This document shows, piece after piece, positions 56,435 through 64,000 of a stretch of 64,000 nucleotides of DNA (its first letter is position 1; every line of letters starts with the position of its first letter). A model generated the notes under the pieces. The model ran no database searches. It saw only the letters and a list, made by a program, of their open reading frames with translations, and was not told where the DNA came from. Source of the DNA: Campylobacter sp. US33a (GTDB lineage: Bacteria; Campylobacterota; Campylobacteria; Campylobacterales; Campylobacteraceae); the NCBI RefSeq assembly GCF_004378855.1, contig NZ_RYYL01000008.1, positions 1-64,000 on the forward strand, read 5' to 3'. Both the position numbers and the translations under genes were made by a program.

Positions 56435-57608
56435 AGATTTAACACAAAAATACTATCCTAAAATCAAAGAACTAAGACATCAAATTCATATGTATCCTGA
56501 GCTTGAATTTGAAGAAGAAAATACAGCAAAATTGGTGTGTGAAATTTTAGATGAATTTGGCATAAAATATCAAAGAAATATAGCAAAAACTGGAATTTTA
56601 GCAATCATAGAAGGCAAAAAGACAAGTGATAAAAAGCCAAAATGTGTGCTTTTGAGAGCAGATATGGATGCTTTGCCTGTGCAAGAAAAAACCGGACTTT
56701 CATACGCTTCAAAAATCGATGGGAAAATGCACGCTTGCGGGCATGATGGACATACGGCTGGACTTTTGGGGGCTGCTTTGATATTAAATGAATTAAAAGA
56801 GTATTTTAGTGGAAGTGTTAAATTTATGTTTCAACCCGCTGAAGAAGGAAGTGGGGGTGCAAAGCCTATGATAGAAGCAGGGGTACTTAAAAATCCTTGC
56901 GTAGATGCAGTTTTTGGTTGTCATTTATGGGGCCCTTTGCTTGAAAATACTGCTCAAATTGTAGATGGCGAGATGATGGCAGGGGTTGATGTTTTTGAGC
57001 TTGAATTTGTCGGTCATGGTGGGCATGGAGCGCATCCACATACGACTATTGATCCTATTGTAATGGCGGCAAAATTCATCACTGATGTTCAATGCATTGT
57101 TTCAAGGAAATTAAAACCTGTGGATGCAGGAGTAGTTACTATAGGAAAAATCGAAGCAGGGACAACCTTTAATGTGATACCGCAAAATGCCATATTGCAA
57201 GGAACGGTGCGTTTTTTAAGCGATGAAAATCAAAAATTAATGCAAAGCTCAATAGAAAACATTGCCAAAGCTGTTGCATTAGCATTTGGTGGAGAATATA
57301 GACTTGATTATAAAAGAGAATATCCGCCTTTAATTAATGATAAAAATGCTGCAAATATAGCCAGAAAAGCTTTTGCTAAAGTTTTAGGTGAGCAAAATAT
57401 TATTAACACAGCTAAGCCTGATATGGGCGCTGAAGATTTTGCTTTTTTAACGCGCGAAAGAATGGGAGCTTATGTTTTTGTAGGAATTTCAAAGGATTTA
57501 AAAAATCCCACCTTACATCATAGTTCTACCTTTTGTTGGGATGATGAGAATTTAAAGGTTTTGATGCAAGGTGATGCGATGATGGCTTTGGAATTTTTAA
57601 ATTCTTAA
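56412..57608 (+). CDS. M20-family amidohydrolase
   Basis: 398 residues. Metal-site motifs HACGHDGHTA near residue 113 and FQPAEEGSGGAKPM near 146, a dimerisation domain with GHGGHGAHPHTTIDP, and DMGAEDFAFL near the C-terminus. It is related to hippurate hydrolase and to N-acyl amino acid or indole-acetyl amino acid hydrolases. C. jejuni has a separate hipO, so hippuricase activity should not be assumed. ATG 56418 is an alternative start. Confidence 0.9.
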   Translation: MLMQQVIKDLTQKYYPKIKELRHQIHMYPELEFEEENTAKLVCEILDEFGIKYQRNIAKTGILAIIEGKKTSDKKPKCVLLRADMDALPVQEKTGLSYASKIDGKMHACGHDGHTAGLLGAALILNELKEYFSGSVKFMFQPAEEGSGGAKPMIEAGVLKNPCVDAVFGCHLWGPLLENTAQIVDGEMMAGVDVFELEFVGHGGHGAHPHTTIDPIVMAAKFITDVQCIVSRKLKPVDAGVVTIGKIEAGTTFNVIPQNAILQGTVRFLSDENQKLMQSSIENIAKAVALAFGGEYRLDYKREYPPLINDKNAANIARKAFAKVLGEQNIINTAKPDMGAEDFAFLTRERMGAYVFVGISKDLKNPTLHHSSTFCWDDENLKVLMQGDAMMALEFLNS

Positions 57609-57718
57609 GAGCGTTTTTTTGTTTTATGTGCTAAAGCTTGTTGATTATTTTAAAGAAATATTTTTTATTTTTAGTTATAATTTTCTCTTAAATTATATAA
57701 ATACAAGGAAAACAATCA

Positions 57719-58186
57719 ATGAAAGCGGTGAATTTATTGTTATTAGCAATGATGATAGGTATAGAACTTTGTGTTGGTGTTATGGTTGCGCCTGTAATTT
57801 TTTATCCGCAAGAATTTTTAGGAGAAGGGGTTTTAACTCAGTTTCAAAGCGGTATTTTAATGACACAAATTTTTATTAAATTTGGTTATATTTTGCTGGG
57901 CGTGAGTGTGATTAATACTATTTTTGCTTTATTTTCAAAAGAGCTTTGTTCTTTTAGTGTGAGAATTTCAAAGATTTTACTTGCTTTGATTATTTTGGTT
58001 TTAAGTGCAGTTTTTGTATTTTATTTTACAGATTATATTGTCAAAGCTCAGGAATTAGGTGAAGTTGCAACACAAAATGCCGAGTTTGCAGGTATTCACT
58101 CGGCAAGCGAAGTAGTGATAAAAATCATGGTTGTGGCTCAAGCGTTTTTATTTTTCTTAAGTTTTAAAACAGCTAAAAAAATATAA
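57719..58186 (+). CDS. DUF4149-type membrane protein
   Basis: 155 residues with four hydrophobic segments (about 3-27, 49-72, 82-103 and 132-150) and a short periplasmic stretch before the last. The pattern VAPVIFYP in the first segment and the HSASEVV helix near 120 fit DUF4149. No function known. A GGAAAAC sequence before ATG 57719 is a weak ribosome site; the gene stands alone. Confidence 0.8.
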   Translation: MKAVNLLLLAMMIGIELCVGVMVAPVIFYPQEFLGEGVLTQFQSGILMTQIFIKFGYILLGVSVINTIFALFSKELCSFSVRISKILLALIILVLSAVFVFYFTDYIVKAQELGEVATQNAEFAGIHSASEVVIKIMVVAQAFLFFLSFKTAKKI

Positions 58187-58220
58187 AATTTATGAAGCAA
58201 TCAGATTAAAGGAGGAAATT

Positions 58221-58973
58221 ATGAAAATTAACAACTCTACAGCAATGCAGCAAAATTATTATTTAAATAATGCACAAAAGTCTAGCGAAAAAGCTTTAGA
58301 AAATATTTCTGCTATGCGCGCTATTAGTGGTGTTGATAGTGCGAATTTAGGCATTGCAGATTTTTTAAGATCTCAAGCTAGCGCCATTGATCAAGGCGTA
58401 GCAAATGCTTATGATGCAATCGGTGTTTTGCAAATTGCTGATGCAAGTTTGGCTAATATTTCCCAAAGTGCCAATAGGCTAAATGAACTTTCGGTAAAAA
58501 TGAATAACGCAGCCTTAAATGATAATCAAAAAAGTATGATACAAAGTGAAGCTACAAGACTTCAAGAGTCTATTAATGATGCTTTTAACAATGCAAGCTA
58601 TAATGGAAAAAATGTATTTCAGACTATGAATTTCGTTGTAGGAAGTGGAACTCAAACGACAAATCTAAATCCTTTGTCTGCAGATGGACTTGATATAAAT
58701 AATCAAGAAAGCATTACGCAATTTATAGATCAAGTTAATGCTTTAAGAGGAGAGATTGGTGGGGGTATTAATGTGCTAACATCCAACATTAATTCTAGCG
58801 TGCAAAATAGTATCAATACCAAAGCAGCTGAAAACAACTTGCTAAATAACGACATGGCAAAAAATATGAATGATTTAAATTCAAACTATTTAAAAGAAAA
58901 TGCAGCAAGTTTTATCTTAGCTCAATCAAATATGCAACTTCAAAGCAAAATTGCTAATTTATTGGATTTTTAA
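58221..58973 (+). CDS. flaC: FlaC, flagellin-like secreted protein
   Basis: 250 residues with flagellin D0/D1 ends but no variable centre. N-terminal half: NSTAMQQNYYLNNAQKSSEKAL, AISGVDSANLGIADFLR, VLQIADASLANISQSANRLNELSVK. C-terminal half: NSINTKAAENNLLNNDMAKNM, then AQSNMQLQSKIANLLDF. C. jejuni FlaC leaves through the flagellar apparatus but is not part of the filament and acts on host cells. A strong AAAGGAGG site precedes ATG. I could not find a clear sigma-28 motif upstream. Confidence 0.93.
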   Translation: MKINNSTAMQQNYYLNNAQKSSEKALENISAMRAISGVDSANLGIADFLRSQASAIDQGVANAYDAIGVLQIADASLANISQSANRLNELSVKMNNAALNDNQKSMIQSEATRLQESINDAFNNASYNGKNVFQTMNFVVGSGTQTTNLNPLSADGLDINNQESITQFIDQVNALRGEIGGGINVLTSNINSSVQNSINTKAAENNLLNNDMAKNMNDLNSNYLKENAASFILAQSNMQLQSKIANLLDF

Positions 58974-58998
58974 AAGCCCGTTTTTTGGGCTTAATTTT
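58974..58998 (+). terminator. Terminator of flaC
   Basis: AAGCCC (58974-58979) pairs with GGGCTT (58987-58992) and is followed by AATTTTTA. It overlaps the stop region of the convergent yggS-like gene. Confidence 0.8.
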
Positions 58999-59617
58999 TA
59001 AATAATATACTCCCTAAACGCACCATATTAGATCCACATTTTATAGCAAGTTCAAAGTCTGAACTCATTCCCATAGAGCAAATTTTCGCACCGTGTTTTT
59101 GTAGTTTTTCATAAATTTGATAAGTTTTTTCAAAGCTTTTGATGATTTCTTTCTCATCATCGCTGTGTGAGCCTATACTCATAATTCCACATAGATTTAG
59201 ATTTTTGCATGAATTTTGAATTTGTAAATATTCATTAATAGCACGCGAGACATCAATGCCGCTTTTACTTTCTTCATTAGCAGCATTAATTTCAAGCAAA
59301 GTATCAAGTTTATAATCTAGTCTTTTATCCATAGCCAAAGCGATTTTTAATCCATTGCAAGACTGCCATAAAATGGGACGCTGTTTGATTAATAGATTGA
59401 TTTTATTGCTTTGTAAAGTTCCGATAAAATGCCATTTGATATTTAAATTTTCTTGATCTAAGATTTCTTTTTTTTGAGTCAAGGCTTGAACTTGATTTTC
59501 TCCAAATTCCATCAAGCCTTTTGCGTTTAATTCTTTGATTTTATCCGCATTGACATATTTACTTGCTGCAACGATTCTTATATTTTTTGTTTTTTCTAAA
59601 ATTTGTTCTAAATGCAT
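58991..59617 (-). CDS. YggS-family PLP-binding protein
   Basis: 208 residues, slightly short for the family because the N-terminal helices are trimmed. The PLP lysine is in RIVAASKYVNADKI, followed by FGENQVQAL, KWHFIGTLQSNKIN, LLEINAANEESKSG, LCGIMSIG, and CSMGMSSDFELAIKCGSNMVRLGS. These proteins keep pyridoxal phosphate in balance in the cytoplasm. Confidence 0.92.
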   Translation of the reverse strand: MHLEQILEKTKNIRIVAASKYVNADKIKELNAKGLMEFGENQVQALTQKKEILDQENLNIKWHFIGTLQSNKINLLIKQRPILWQSCNGLKIALAMDKRLDYKLDTLLEINAANEESKSGIDVSRAINEYLQIQNSCKNLNLCGIMSIGSHSDDEKEIIKSFEKTYQIYEKLQKHGAKICSMGMSSDFELAIKCGSNMVRLGSILFKN

Positions 59618-59659
59618 TTTTTTCCTTGTGAGTTTTAAGGTTAAAGGATAAATTTAATT

Positions 59660-59689
59660 AATCCCTAAGAAGTGAATTGCTTAGGGATT
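59660..59689 (-). terminator. Hairpin after the flavin oxidoreductase gene
   Basis: AATCCCTAAG (59660-59669) pairs exactly with CTTAGGGATT (59680-59689) around a ten-base loop, eight bases beyond the stop of the minus-strand oxidoreductase gene. Confidence 0.65.
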
Positions 59690-59697
59690 TGTTATTT

Positions 59698-60639
59698 TTA
59701 AGAATTAATATATTTCATTATAGCCACAGCGTCATTTAAACCTGTAACAATACTAGCGCCATTTTTTGTAGCAATATCCCCAGCAACAAAAATCCTGCTG
59801 ACATTGCTTTGTTTGTGCTCATCAAAAACAGGAACACCTTTTTCATCAACTTCTATGCCACATTTTTGCAAGAAATCAAGAGGAGTTGAACCTCCAATAG
59901 CGTAAATAACTCTATCGTAAATTTCGCTATTTCCATCGCTAAAATGAAGTTTAGCTTTACTATTTTCATCCTCAACACTTGTGATATCAATGCCAAGTTT
60001 TAGTTTAAAATCTCCATTTTTAGCACCATTTTCAACATCGTTAAGATTGATATCGTTTAATCTTGTGAATTTATCTTTTCTGTAACAAAGTGTTATTTCA
60101 TTATTTTTTGCAAGATCTACAGCATACTCAGCTGCTGAATTTCCGCCACCCACAACGATGATTTTTTCTTGACCTAAGACTGAGTTGGCGTTGAAATTAA
60201 TGATTTTAGTCAGCGTTAAAGGAAGTTTATAATCAGGCTTATTAGGTTTTCCCATTCTACCTATAGCTACAATGATATTTTTACAAGTATAGCTTTCTTT
60301 GGAAGTATTAACAATAAAATGATCGCTTTCTTGTTTAATGCTTTCTACTTCGCTACCAAATTCAACACCGATATTATGCTCTTTTAAAGCTTTTTCAAAA
60401 GTTTCTATCGTACTTTCTTTTGTTCCATCTTCAAAAGGAATATGACCATAATTAGTCCCCTCGCAACCCTTATAAGCTTTATCAACTCTTTTGCCTTCTT
60501 TGTAATATTGCACTAAAGTTTGACAAATTGAATTTGTTTTTTCTAACAACAAAACTTCTTTATTGGCAAGTTTAGCTTCTACGGCACAACCAATTCCCGC
60601 AGGTCCAGCACCAACGATGATAATATCAAAATGTTTCAT
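59698..60639 (-). CDS. Thioredoxin reductase-like flavin oxidoreductase without CxxC
   Basis: 313 residues. FAD site IIVGAGPAGIGCAVEA at 6-21, NAD(P) site VVGGGNSAAEYAVDLA near 162-177 and the final FAD block IFVAGDIATKNGAS. The redox CxxC of thioredoxin reductase is missing from its usual place near residue 135. This resembles YpdA-like or ferredoxin/flavodoxin reductase-type proteins. A LYS-rich KEGKRVDKAYKGCEG stretch occupies residues 48-62. The electron acceptor is unknown. Confidence 0.87.
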   Translation of the reverse strand: MKHFDIIIVGAGPAGIGCAVEAKLANKEVLLLEKTNSICQTLVQYYKEGKRVDKAYKGCEGTNYGHIPFEDGTKESTIETFEKALKEHNIGVEFGSEVESIKQESDHFIVNTSKESYTCKNIIVAIGRMGKPNKPDYKLPLTLTKIINFNANSVLGQEKIIVVGGGNSAAEYAVDLAKNNEITLCYRKDKFTRLNDINLNDVENGAKNGDFKLKLGIDITSVEDENSKAKLHFSDGNSEIYDRVIYAIGGSTPLDFLQKCGIEVDEKGVPVFDEHKQSNVSRIFVAGDIATKNGASIVTGLNDAVAIMKYINS

Positions 60640-60704
60640 TTATACCTTTCTTTAATAATTTTTTGTATAGAATTTAACAAGTTTTTTATAAACAAAGGAT
60701 TAAA

Positions 60705-61937
60705 ATGCGACATTTAATTGAAAATATTAATAAAAACTCCCAAAAACTTTTAAATTTAAAACCTCAAGATAAAAAAGAAATCATCTTGCAATGTGCACTA
60801 AATTTAAGAAAATATTTTGATGAAATTTTAAAGGCTAACGAAAAAGATTTGAAAAATTTTACTAAAAACGAGGCTTTGAAGGATAGATTAAAACTTGACA
60901 CTTCAAGGCTTAATTCGCTTTGCGAAGCTTTGGAAAAAATAGCCCTTTTACCAGATCCTATAGGAAAAGTTTTACAGGGCTGGGTTAATGATAGCGGACT
61001 TAAGATAGAAAAAGTAAGCATTCCTATTGGTATTATTTGCGTCATTTATGAAGCAAGGCCGGCTATTAGTGCTGAGTTGTTGGCCTTATTGCTAAAAAGC
61101 TCAAATGCTGGAATTTTAAAGGGTGGTAGTGAGGCTAAATATACAAATTTTAGTATTTTTAAAGCTTTGCAAGAGGTGCTTGCTATTTATGATCTTAAGG
61201 ATTGTTTTTTAATGGTCAGTGAAAAAGAAGAGATTAATGAGCTTTTGGAATTTGATGATTTAATTGATCTTATTGTTCCTAGAGGAAGCACTAAAATGAT
61301 ACAAAATATTGCCAAAAACACTAAAATTCCAGTGATTAAGCATGATAAGGGTTTGTGTCATATTTTTGTAGATGAAAGTGCAAATTTAAACAAGGCTAAA
61401 GATATAATTTTGAATGCAAAATGCCAAAGGGTAAGTGTTTGTAACGCTTTAGAAAGTTTGCTTATTCATGAGAATATAGCCAAGGATTTACTGCAAAATT
61501 TGGCTAAGGAATTTGAAAAATTTCAGCTAGAAATTCATGCTTGTGAGAAAAGTTTAAAATTTTTACAAGATACAAATTTAACTTGCTTTTTGGCAAATGA
61601 GCAAGATTATGCTACTGAGTGGCTTGATTATAAAATCAGCATTAAAATCGTTAAAAATTTAAATGAGGCTATAGAGCATATACAAAAATTTAGCTCAAAT
61701 CACTCCGAGGCTATACTTTCAAATGACACGAAAAATATTGCTATTTTTCAAAGAAGTATTAATTCTTCTTGTGTTTATGTTAATGCCTCAACGCGTTTTA
61801 GTGATGGAGGTGAGTTTGGTTTTGGTGCTGAGGTTGGAATTTCTACTAATAAACTTCATGCTAGAGGTCCTATGGGGGTTGAAGAGCTTTGTACCTATAA
61901 ATATCTTATCACAGGGGAAGGTCAAGTTCGAAAATAA
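60705..61937 (+). CDS. proA: Gamma-glutamyl phosphate reductase
   Basis: 410 residues. GIICVIYEARPAISAEL, LKGGSEAKYTN, LIVPRGSTKMIQNIA, the cysteine nucleophile in RVSVCNALESLLIH, and STRFSDGGEFGFGAEVGISTNKLHARGPMGVEELCTYKY at the C-terminus. The last stretch was checked in parts. NADPH-dependent second step of proline synthesis. It lies just upstream of the sigma-54 promoter for flgF. Confidence 0.95.
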   Translation: MRHLIENINKNSQKLLNLKPQDKKEIILQCALNLRKYFDEILKANEKDLKNFTKNEALKDRLKLDTSRLNSLCEALEKIALLPDPIGKVLQGWVNDSGLKIEKVSIPIGIICVIYEARPAISAELLALLLKSSNAGILKGGSEAKYTNFSIFKALQEVLAIYDLKDCFLMVSEKEEINELLEFDDLIDLIVPRGSTKMIQNIAKNTKIPVIKHDKGLCHIFVDESANLNKAKDIILNAKCQRVSVCNALESLLIHENIAKDLLQNLAKEFEKFQLEIHACEKSLKFLQDTNLTCFLANEQDYATEWLDYKISIKIVKNLNEAIEHIQKFSSNHSEAILSNDTKNIAIFQRSINSSCVYVNASTRFSDGGEFGFGAEVGISTNKLHARGPMGVEELCTYKYLITGEGQVRK

Positions 61938-61942
61938 ATTTT

Positions 61943-61960
61943 TTGGAACACTCTTTGCTT
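61943..61960 (+). promoter_or_regulatory. Sigma-54 promoter of flgF-flgG
   Basis: TTGGAACACTCTTTGCTT has GG (61945-61946) and GC (61957-61958) ten bases apart, an almost exact match to the Campylobacter RpoN consensus. It starts six bases after the proA stop, so flgF and flgG have their own flagellar control. Confidence 0.9.
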
Positions 61961-61998
61961 TTAAGCTTTTAAAATTATTTTAAAAGTAGGTGAAAAAT

Positions 61999-62811
61999 AT
62001 GCAAAATGGATATTATCAAGCCACTGGCGGTATGGTAACCCAATTTAACCGTCTTGATGTTATTACAAATAATTTAGCTAATGTCAATACCAGTGGTTTT
62101 AAAAAAGATGATGTGGTTATTGCAGATTTTAAAAGGATTTTTAAAGAAACTCAGGATGAGTTACCTATACAAAATCACACACGCGATGCATCAAGATTTG
62201 CAAATTCAACCATAGATCGCGTTCCGCAAGTGAGTGAAGTTTATACAGACTTTAGTGTGGGAAATCTTAAAATGACAAATAATCCTTTAGATTTTGCTAT
62301 GACTAGAGAGGATACTTTTTTTCTTGTTAAAACGAGTAACGGAGAAGTAAGACTTACTCAAGATGGGAATTTTCAACTTGATGATGAGGGTTTTTTGGTT
62401 AATAAGCAAGGTTATAGAGTTTTAAGCAGTGATTATTTTAATAATCCTGAGCAAGATGGCATTAGAATTGATGTAAATGCTGTACATATTAATAGCGACT
62501 CAAATGGAAATATTTCCGTTGATGGTGTAGATAATGCAAGAATGTTTATAGCGCAAGTTGATGATATTCGTGCTTTGCAAAAAGAAGGGGATAATGTTTA
62601 TCGTATAGATGATTTGACTAGAATTCGCAATCTTGATACTTCAAGAGCGATAAAACAAGGTTTTTCTCAAGGTTCAAATGTCAATGCAGTAACCGAAATG
62701 GTAGGGCTTATCGAGGCTAATCGTTTGGTGGATATGTATCAAAAAGTGATGACTTCTCATATGGATGATTTAAACCAAGATGCGATTAATAAACTCGCAA
62801 GTGTGAAATAA
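61999..62811 (+). CDS. flgF: Flagellar proximal rod protein FlgF (FlgG2)
   Basis: 270 residues from ATG 61999, chosen because MQNGYYQATGGM is the family start; a GTG three codons earlier is less likely. Rod-protein blocks: TQFNRLDVITNNLANVNTSGFKKDD at the N-terminus, then RLTQDGNFQLDDEGFLVNKQGYRVL, and the C-terminal EMVGLIEANRLVDMYQKVM. It is exported by the flagellar type III system into the rod. It is annotated flgG2 or flgF in Campylobacter. Confidence 0.92.
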   Translation: MQNGYYQATGGMVTQFNRLDVITNNLANVNTSGFKKDDVVIADFKRIFKETQDELPIQNHTRDASRFANSTIDRVPQVSEVYTDFSVGNLKMTNNPLDFAMTREDTFFLVKTSNGEVRLTQDGNFQLDDEGFLVNKQGYRVLSSDYFNNPEQDGIRIDVNAVHINSDSNGNISVDGVDNARMFIAQVDDIRALQKEGDNVYRIDDLTRIRNLDTSRAIKQGFSQGSNVNAVTEMVGLIEANRLVDMYQKVMTSHMDDLNQDAINKLASVK

Positions 62812-62824
62812 TAAAGGATAAAAA

Positions 62825-63616
62825 ATGTTAAGATCTTTACATACAGCAGCAACAGGGATGATTTCTCAGCAAACACAAATCGATGTAACTTCAAATAATA
62901 TTGCCAATGTTAATACTGCAGGTTATAAAAAATCAAGAGCTGAATTTGCGGATTTAATGTATCAGGTGATGAAGTATGCTGGCACTTCAACTTCAGCCAC
63001 CACTCTTTCACCTTCAGGTATGGAAGTAGGGCTTGGAGTAAGACCTTCGGCTATTACAAAAGTTTTTACTGAGGGTTATTTAAAATCTACGAGCACGGAT
63101 AGTCTTGATATGGCTATTGAAGGCAATGGTTTTTTTCAAATTCAGCTTCCTGATGGCACAACTGCTTATACTAGAAATGGGCAATTTACAAGGGATAATG
63201 AAGGAAATATCGTTAATGCTGATGGCTATAGACTTATACCTGAGATGACTATTCCAGAAGGAGCTACGGCGATAAATGTTGCAAAAGATGGAACAGTTTC
63301 TGTAATGCTTGCAGGCGAACAAGAAGAAACGCAGATTGGGCAAGTTGAGCTTGTGCAATTTATCAACCCAGCAGGACTTCATGCAATGGGGGATAATTTA
63401 TTTTTAGAAACAGGGGCAAGTGGAGCGCCGGTTGCTGGTATAGCAGGCGAAGATGGCTTGGGACAAATCAGACATGGTTGGATTGAGTCTTCAAATGTGC
63501 AATTGGTTGAAGAAATGACAGATCTTATCACTGGACAAAGAGCTTATGAGGCAAATTCAAAAGCTATTACTACAAGTGATGAAATGCTTTCAACTGTAAA
63601 CCAGCTTAAACGATAA
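62825..63616 (+). CDS. flgG: Flagellar distal rod protein FlgG
   Basis: 263 residues. MLRSLHTAATGMISQQTQIDVTSNNIANVNTAGYKK, SLDMAIEGNGFFQIQLPDG, YTRNGQFTRDNEGN and the end VQLVEEMTDLITGQRAYEANSKAI are all standard (each checked in parts). It forms the distal rod. It is 13 bases after flgF, with a GGATAA ribosome site. Confidence 0.96.
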   Translation: MLRSLHTAATGMISQQTQIDVTSNNIANVNTAGYKKSRAEFADLMYQVMKYAGTSTSATTLSPSGMEVGLGVRPSAITKVFTEGYLKSTSTDSLDMAIEGNGFFQIQLPDGTTAYTRNGQFTRDNEGNIVNADGYRLIPEMTIPEGATAINVAKDGTVSVMLAGEQEETQIGQVELVQFINPAGLHAMGDNLFLETGASGAPVAGIAGEDGLGQIRHGWIESSNVQLVEEMTDLITGQRAYEANSKAITTSDEMLSTVNQLKR

Positions 63617-63619
63617 CTT

Positions 63620-63643
63620 AAAGAGGTTTGTACCTCTTTTTAT
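63620..63643 (+). terminator. Terminator of flgF-flgG
   Basis: AAAGAGGT (63620-63627) pairs with ACCTCTTT (63632-63639) around a four-base loop, followed by a T-run. It separates the rod genes from napA. Confidence 0.85.
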
Positions 63644-63843
63644 TTTTTAATAAATTTTTTAATTATTCTTTTTGAAAAATAAAATCTTAGAGACTATCAT
63701 ATTATTTTTTTATATACAAAATAAGACATTAAATATCCTAAAAATAGGCTTTTGAAAATATTATTTTTTTTAAAAAATTAATTTTTATTTTATCTTGTTA
63801 AAGTAAAATTTATAAACTTGACAAACACATTGGAGGTGAAAGT

Positions 63844-64000
63844 ATGAATAGAAGGGATTTTATTAAAAATACTGCTATTGCTAGTGCTGCTAGTGTTGCT
63901 GGGCTTAGTATTCCAAGTTTTGCTACGAGTGAGGAGCAGTGGCAATGGGATAAGTCGGTTTGTAGATTTTGCGGAACTGGTTGTGGAATTATGGTAGCAC
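63844..64000 (+). CDS. napA: Periplasmic nitrate reductase catalytic subunit NapA, N-terminal part
   Basis: The first 52 codons are present; the gene continues past the window. Residues 1-28 are a Tat signal ([19 protein letters not shown] ending SFATS). Residues 40-47 (CRFCGTGC) bring the cysteines of the [4Fe-4S] cluster used by molybdopterin nitrate reductases. GGAGGTG at 63832-63838 is an excellent ribosome site. The 200 bases before it are AT-rich; I could not identify a regulator site there. Confidence 0.93.
   Translation, partial: MNRRDFIKNTAIASAASVAGLSIPSFATSEEQWQWDKSVCRFCGTGCGIMVA

Noticed and set aside
56412-57608. Naming the M20 gene hipO (hippuricase)
   Set aside because: Metal-site motifs are shared by the whole amidohydrolase family and C. 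jejuni carries hipO at another locus, so the name is not supported.
57619-57879. An 86-codon plus-strand frame before the DUF4149 gene
   Set aside because: It overlaps the start of the DUF4149 gene in another frame and has no family-like features.
61723-61983. An 86-codon frame overlapping the proA end and the flgF promoter
   Set aside because: It is an out-of-frame shadow of the conserved proA C-terminus and covers the sigma-54 promoter.
63644-63843. FNR/NssR-type operator before napA
   Set aside because: I looked for a TTAAC-N-GTTAA type palindrome and did not find a convincing one in the AT-rich sequence.

Overview
The window is about 30% G+C and is gene-dense, with short intergenic gaps. 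The proteins match the thermotolerant Campylobacter set: a CheZ-like protein, the secreted flagellin-like FlaC, FlgH/FlgF/FlgG, a PPK2 kinase, the HP0958/FlgZ-like zinc-ribbon protein and a Tat-exported NapA. Blocks such as ffh-rpsP-khpA-rimM-trmD-rplS and murJ-cysS-ABC transporter-pyrD-M16-dapA-SDR read as in C. jejuni. The blocks themselves are joined in an order I do not recognise from C. jejuni, and the proteins look diverged from it. I infer a related Campylobacter species and cannot name it.

Layout. 1-2546: end of pstB, a frameshifted small gene and a two-module BspA-type repeat protein. 2940-8859: MATE exporter, YgjP-type metalloprotease, Tat-exported PepE-like protein, small membrane and cupin proteins, a broken gene and a metallo-beta-lactamase-fold hydrolase. 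9169-17748: one very large two-partner-secretion exoprotein (TpsA) with C9 upstream and G9 inside the frame, followed by a MITE/REP-like palindrome. 18082-22963: ackA-pta, divergent flgH from a sigma-54 promoter, and a decayed SGNH-type gene. 22977-35322: glnA, then a long plus-strand run (cheZ, U32 protein, purE, glyQ, Nif3, flgZ-like, waaA, pseudouridine synthase, ffh to rplS). 35377-41743: a minus-strand run (PepSY-like, murF, alpha/beta hydrolase, Phd-like protein, ddl, ruvA, fapA). 41856-50457: murJ to a FabL-like SDR. 50501-51689: a small RiPP-type locus. 51772-57608: NSS transporter, MOSC protein, DsbD, PPK2, M20 amidohydrolase. 57719-62811: DUF4149 protein, FlaC, YggS, a flavin oxidoreductase, ProA and FlgF. 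62825-64000: FlgG and the start of napA.

The most interesting locus is 50501-51689 on the minus strand. A 71-residue peptide gene carries a leader motif like that of microviridins. It overlaps by one base (TAATG) an MvdD/GrsP-like ATP-grasp ligase gene. This is the minimal architecture of a graspetide (omega-ester-containing peptide) pathway. Here the ligase has two frameshifts and two in-frame stops, while the peptide gene, its ribosome site and a likely promoter look intact.

Second in interest are the doubly tract-controlled TpsA with an HMW1-like C-terminal cysteine pair and no TpsB partner in the window, and a Tat-exported PepE homologue whose serine nucleophile position is glycine. There is also a perfect 30-bp palindrome in front of an orphan Phd-like antitoxin gene. 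I saw no rRNA, tRNA, CRISPR array or insertion-sequence transposase.
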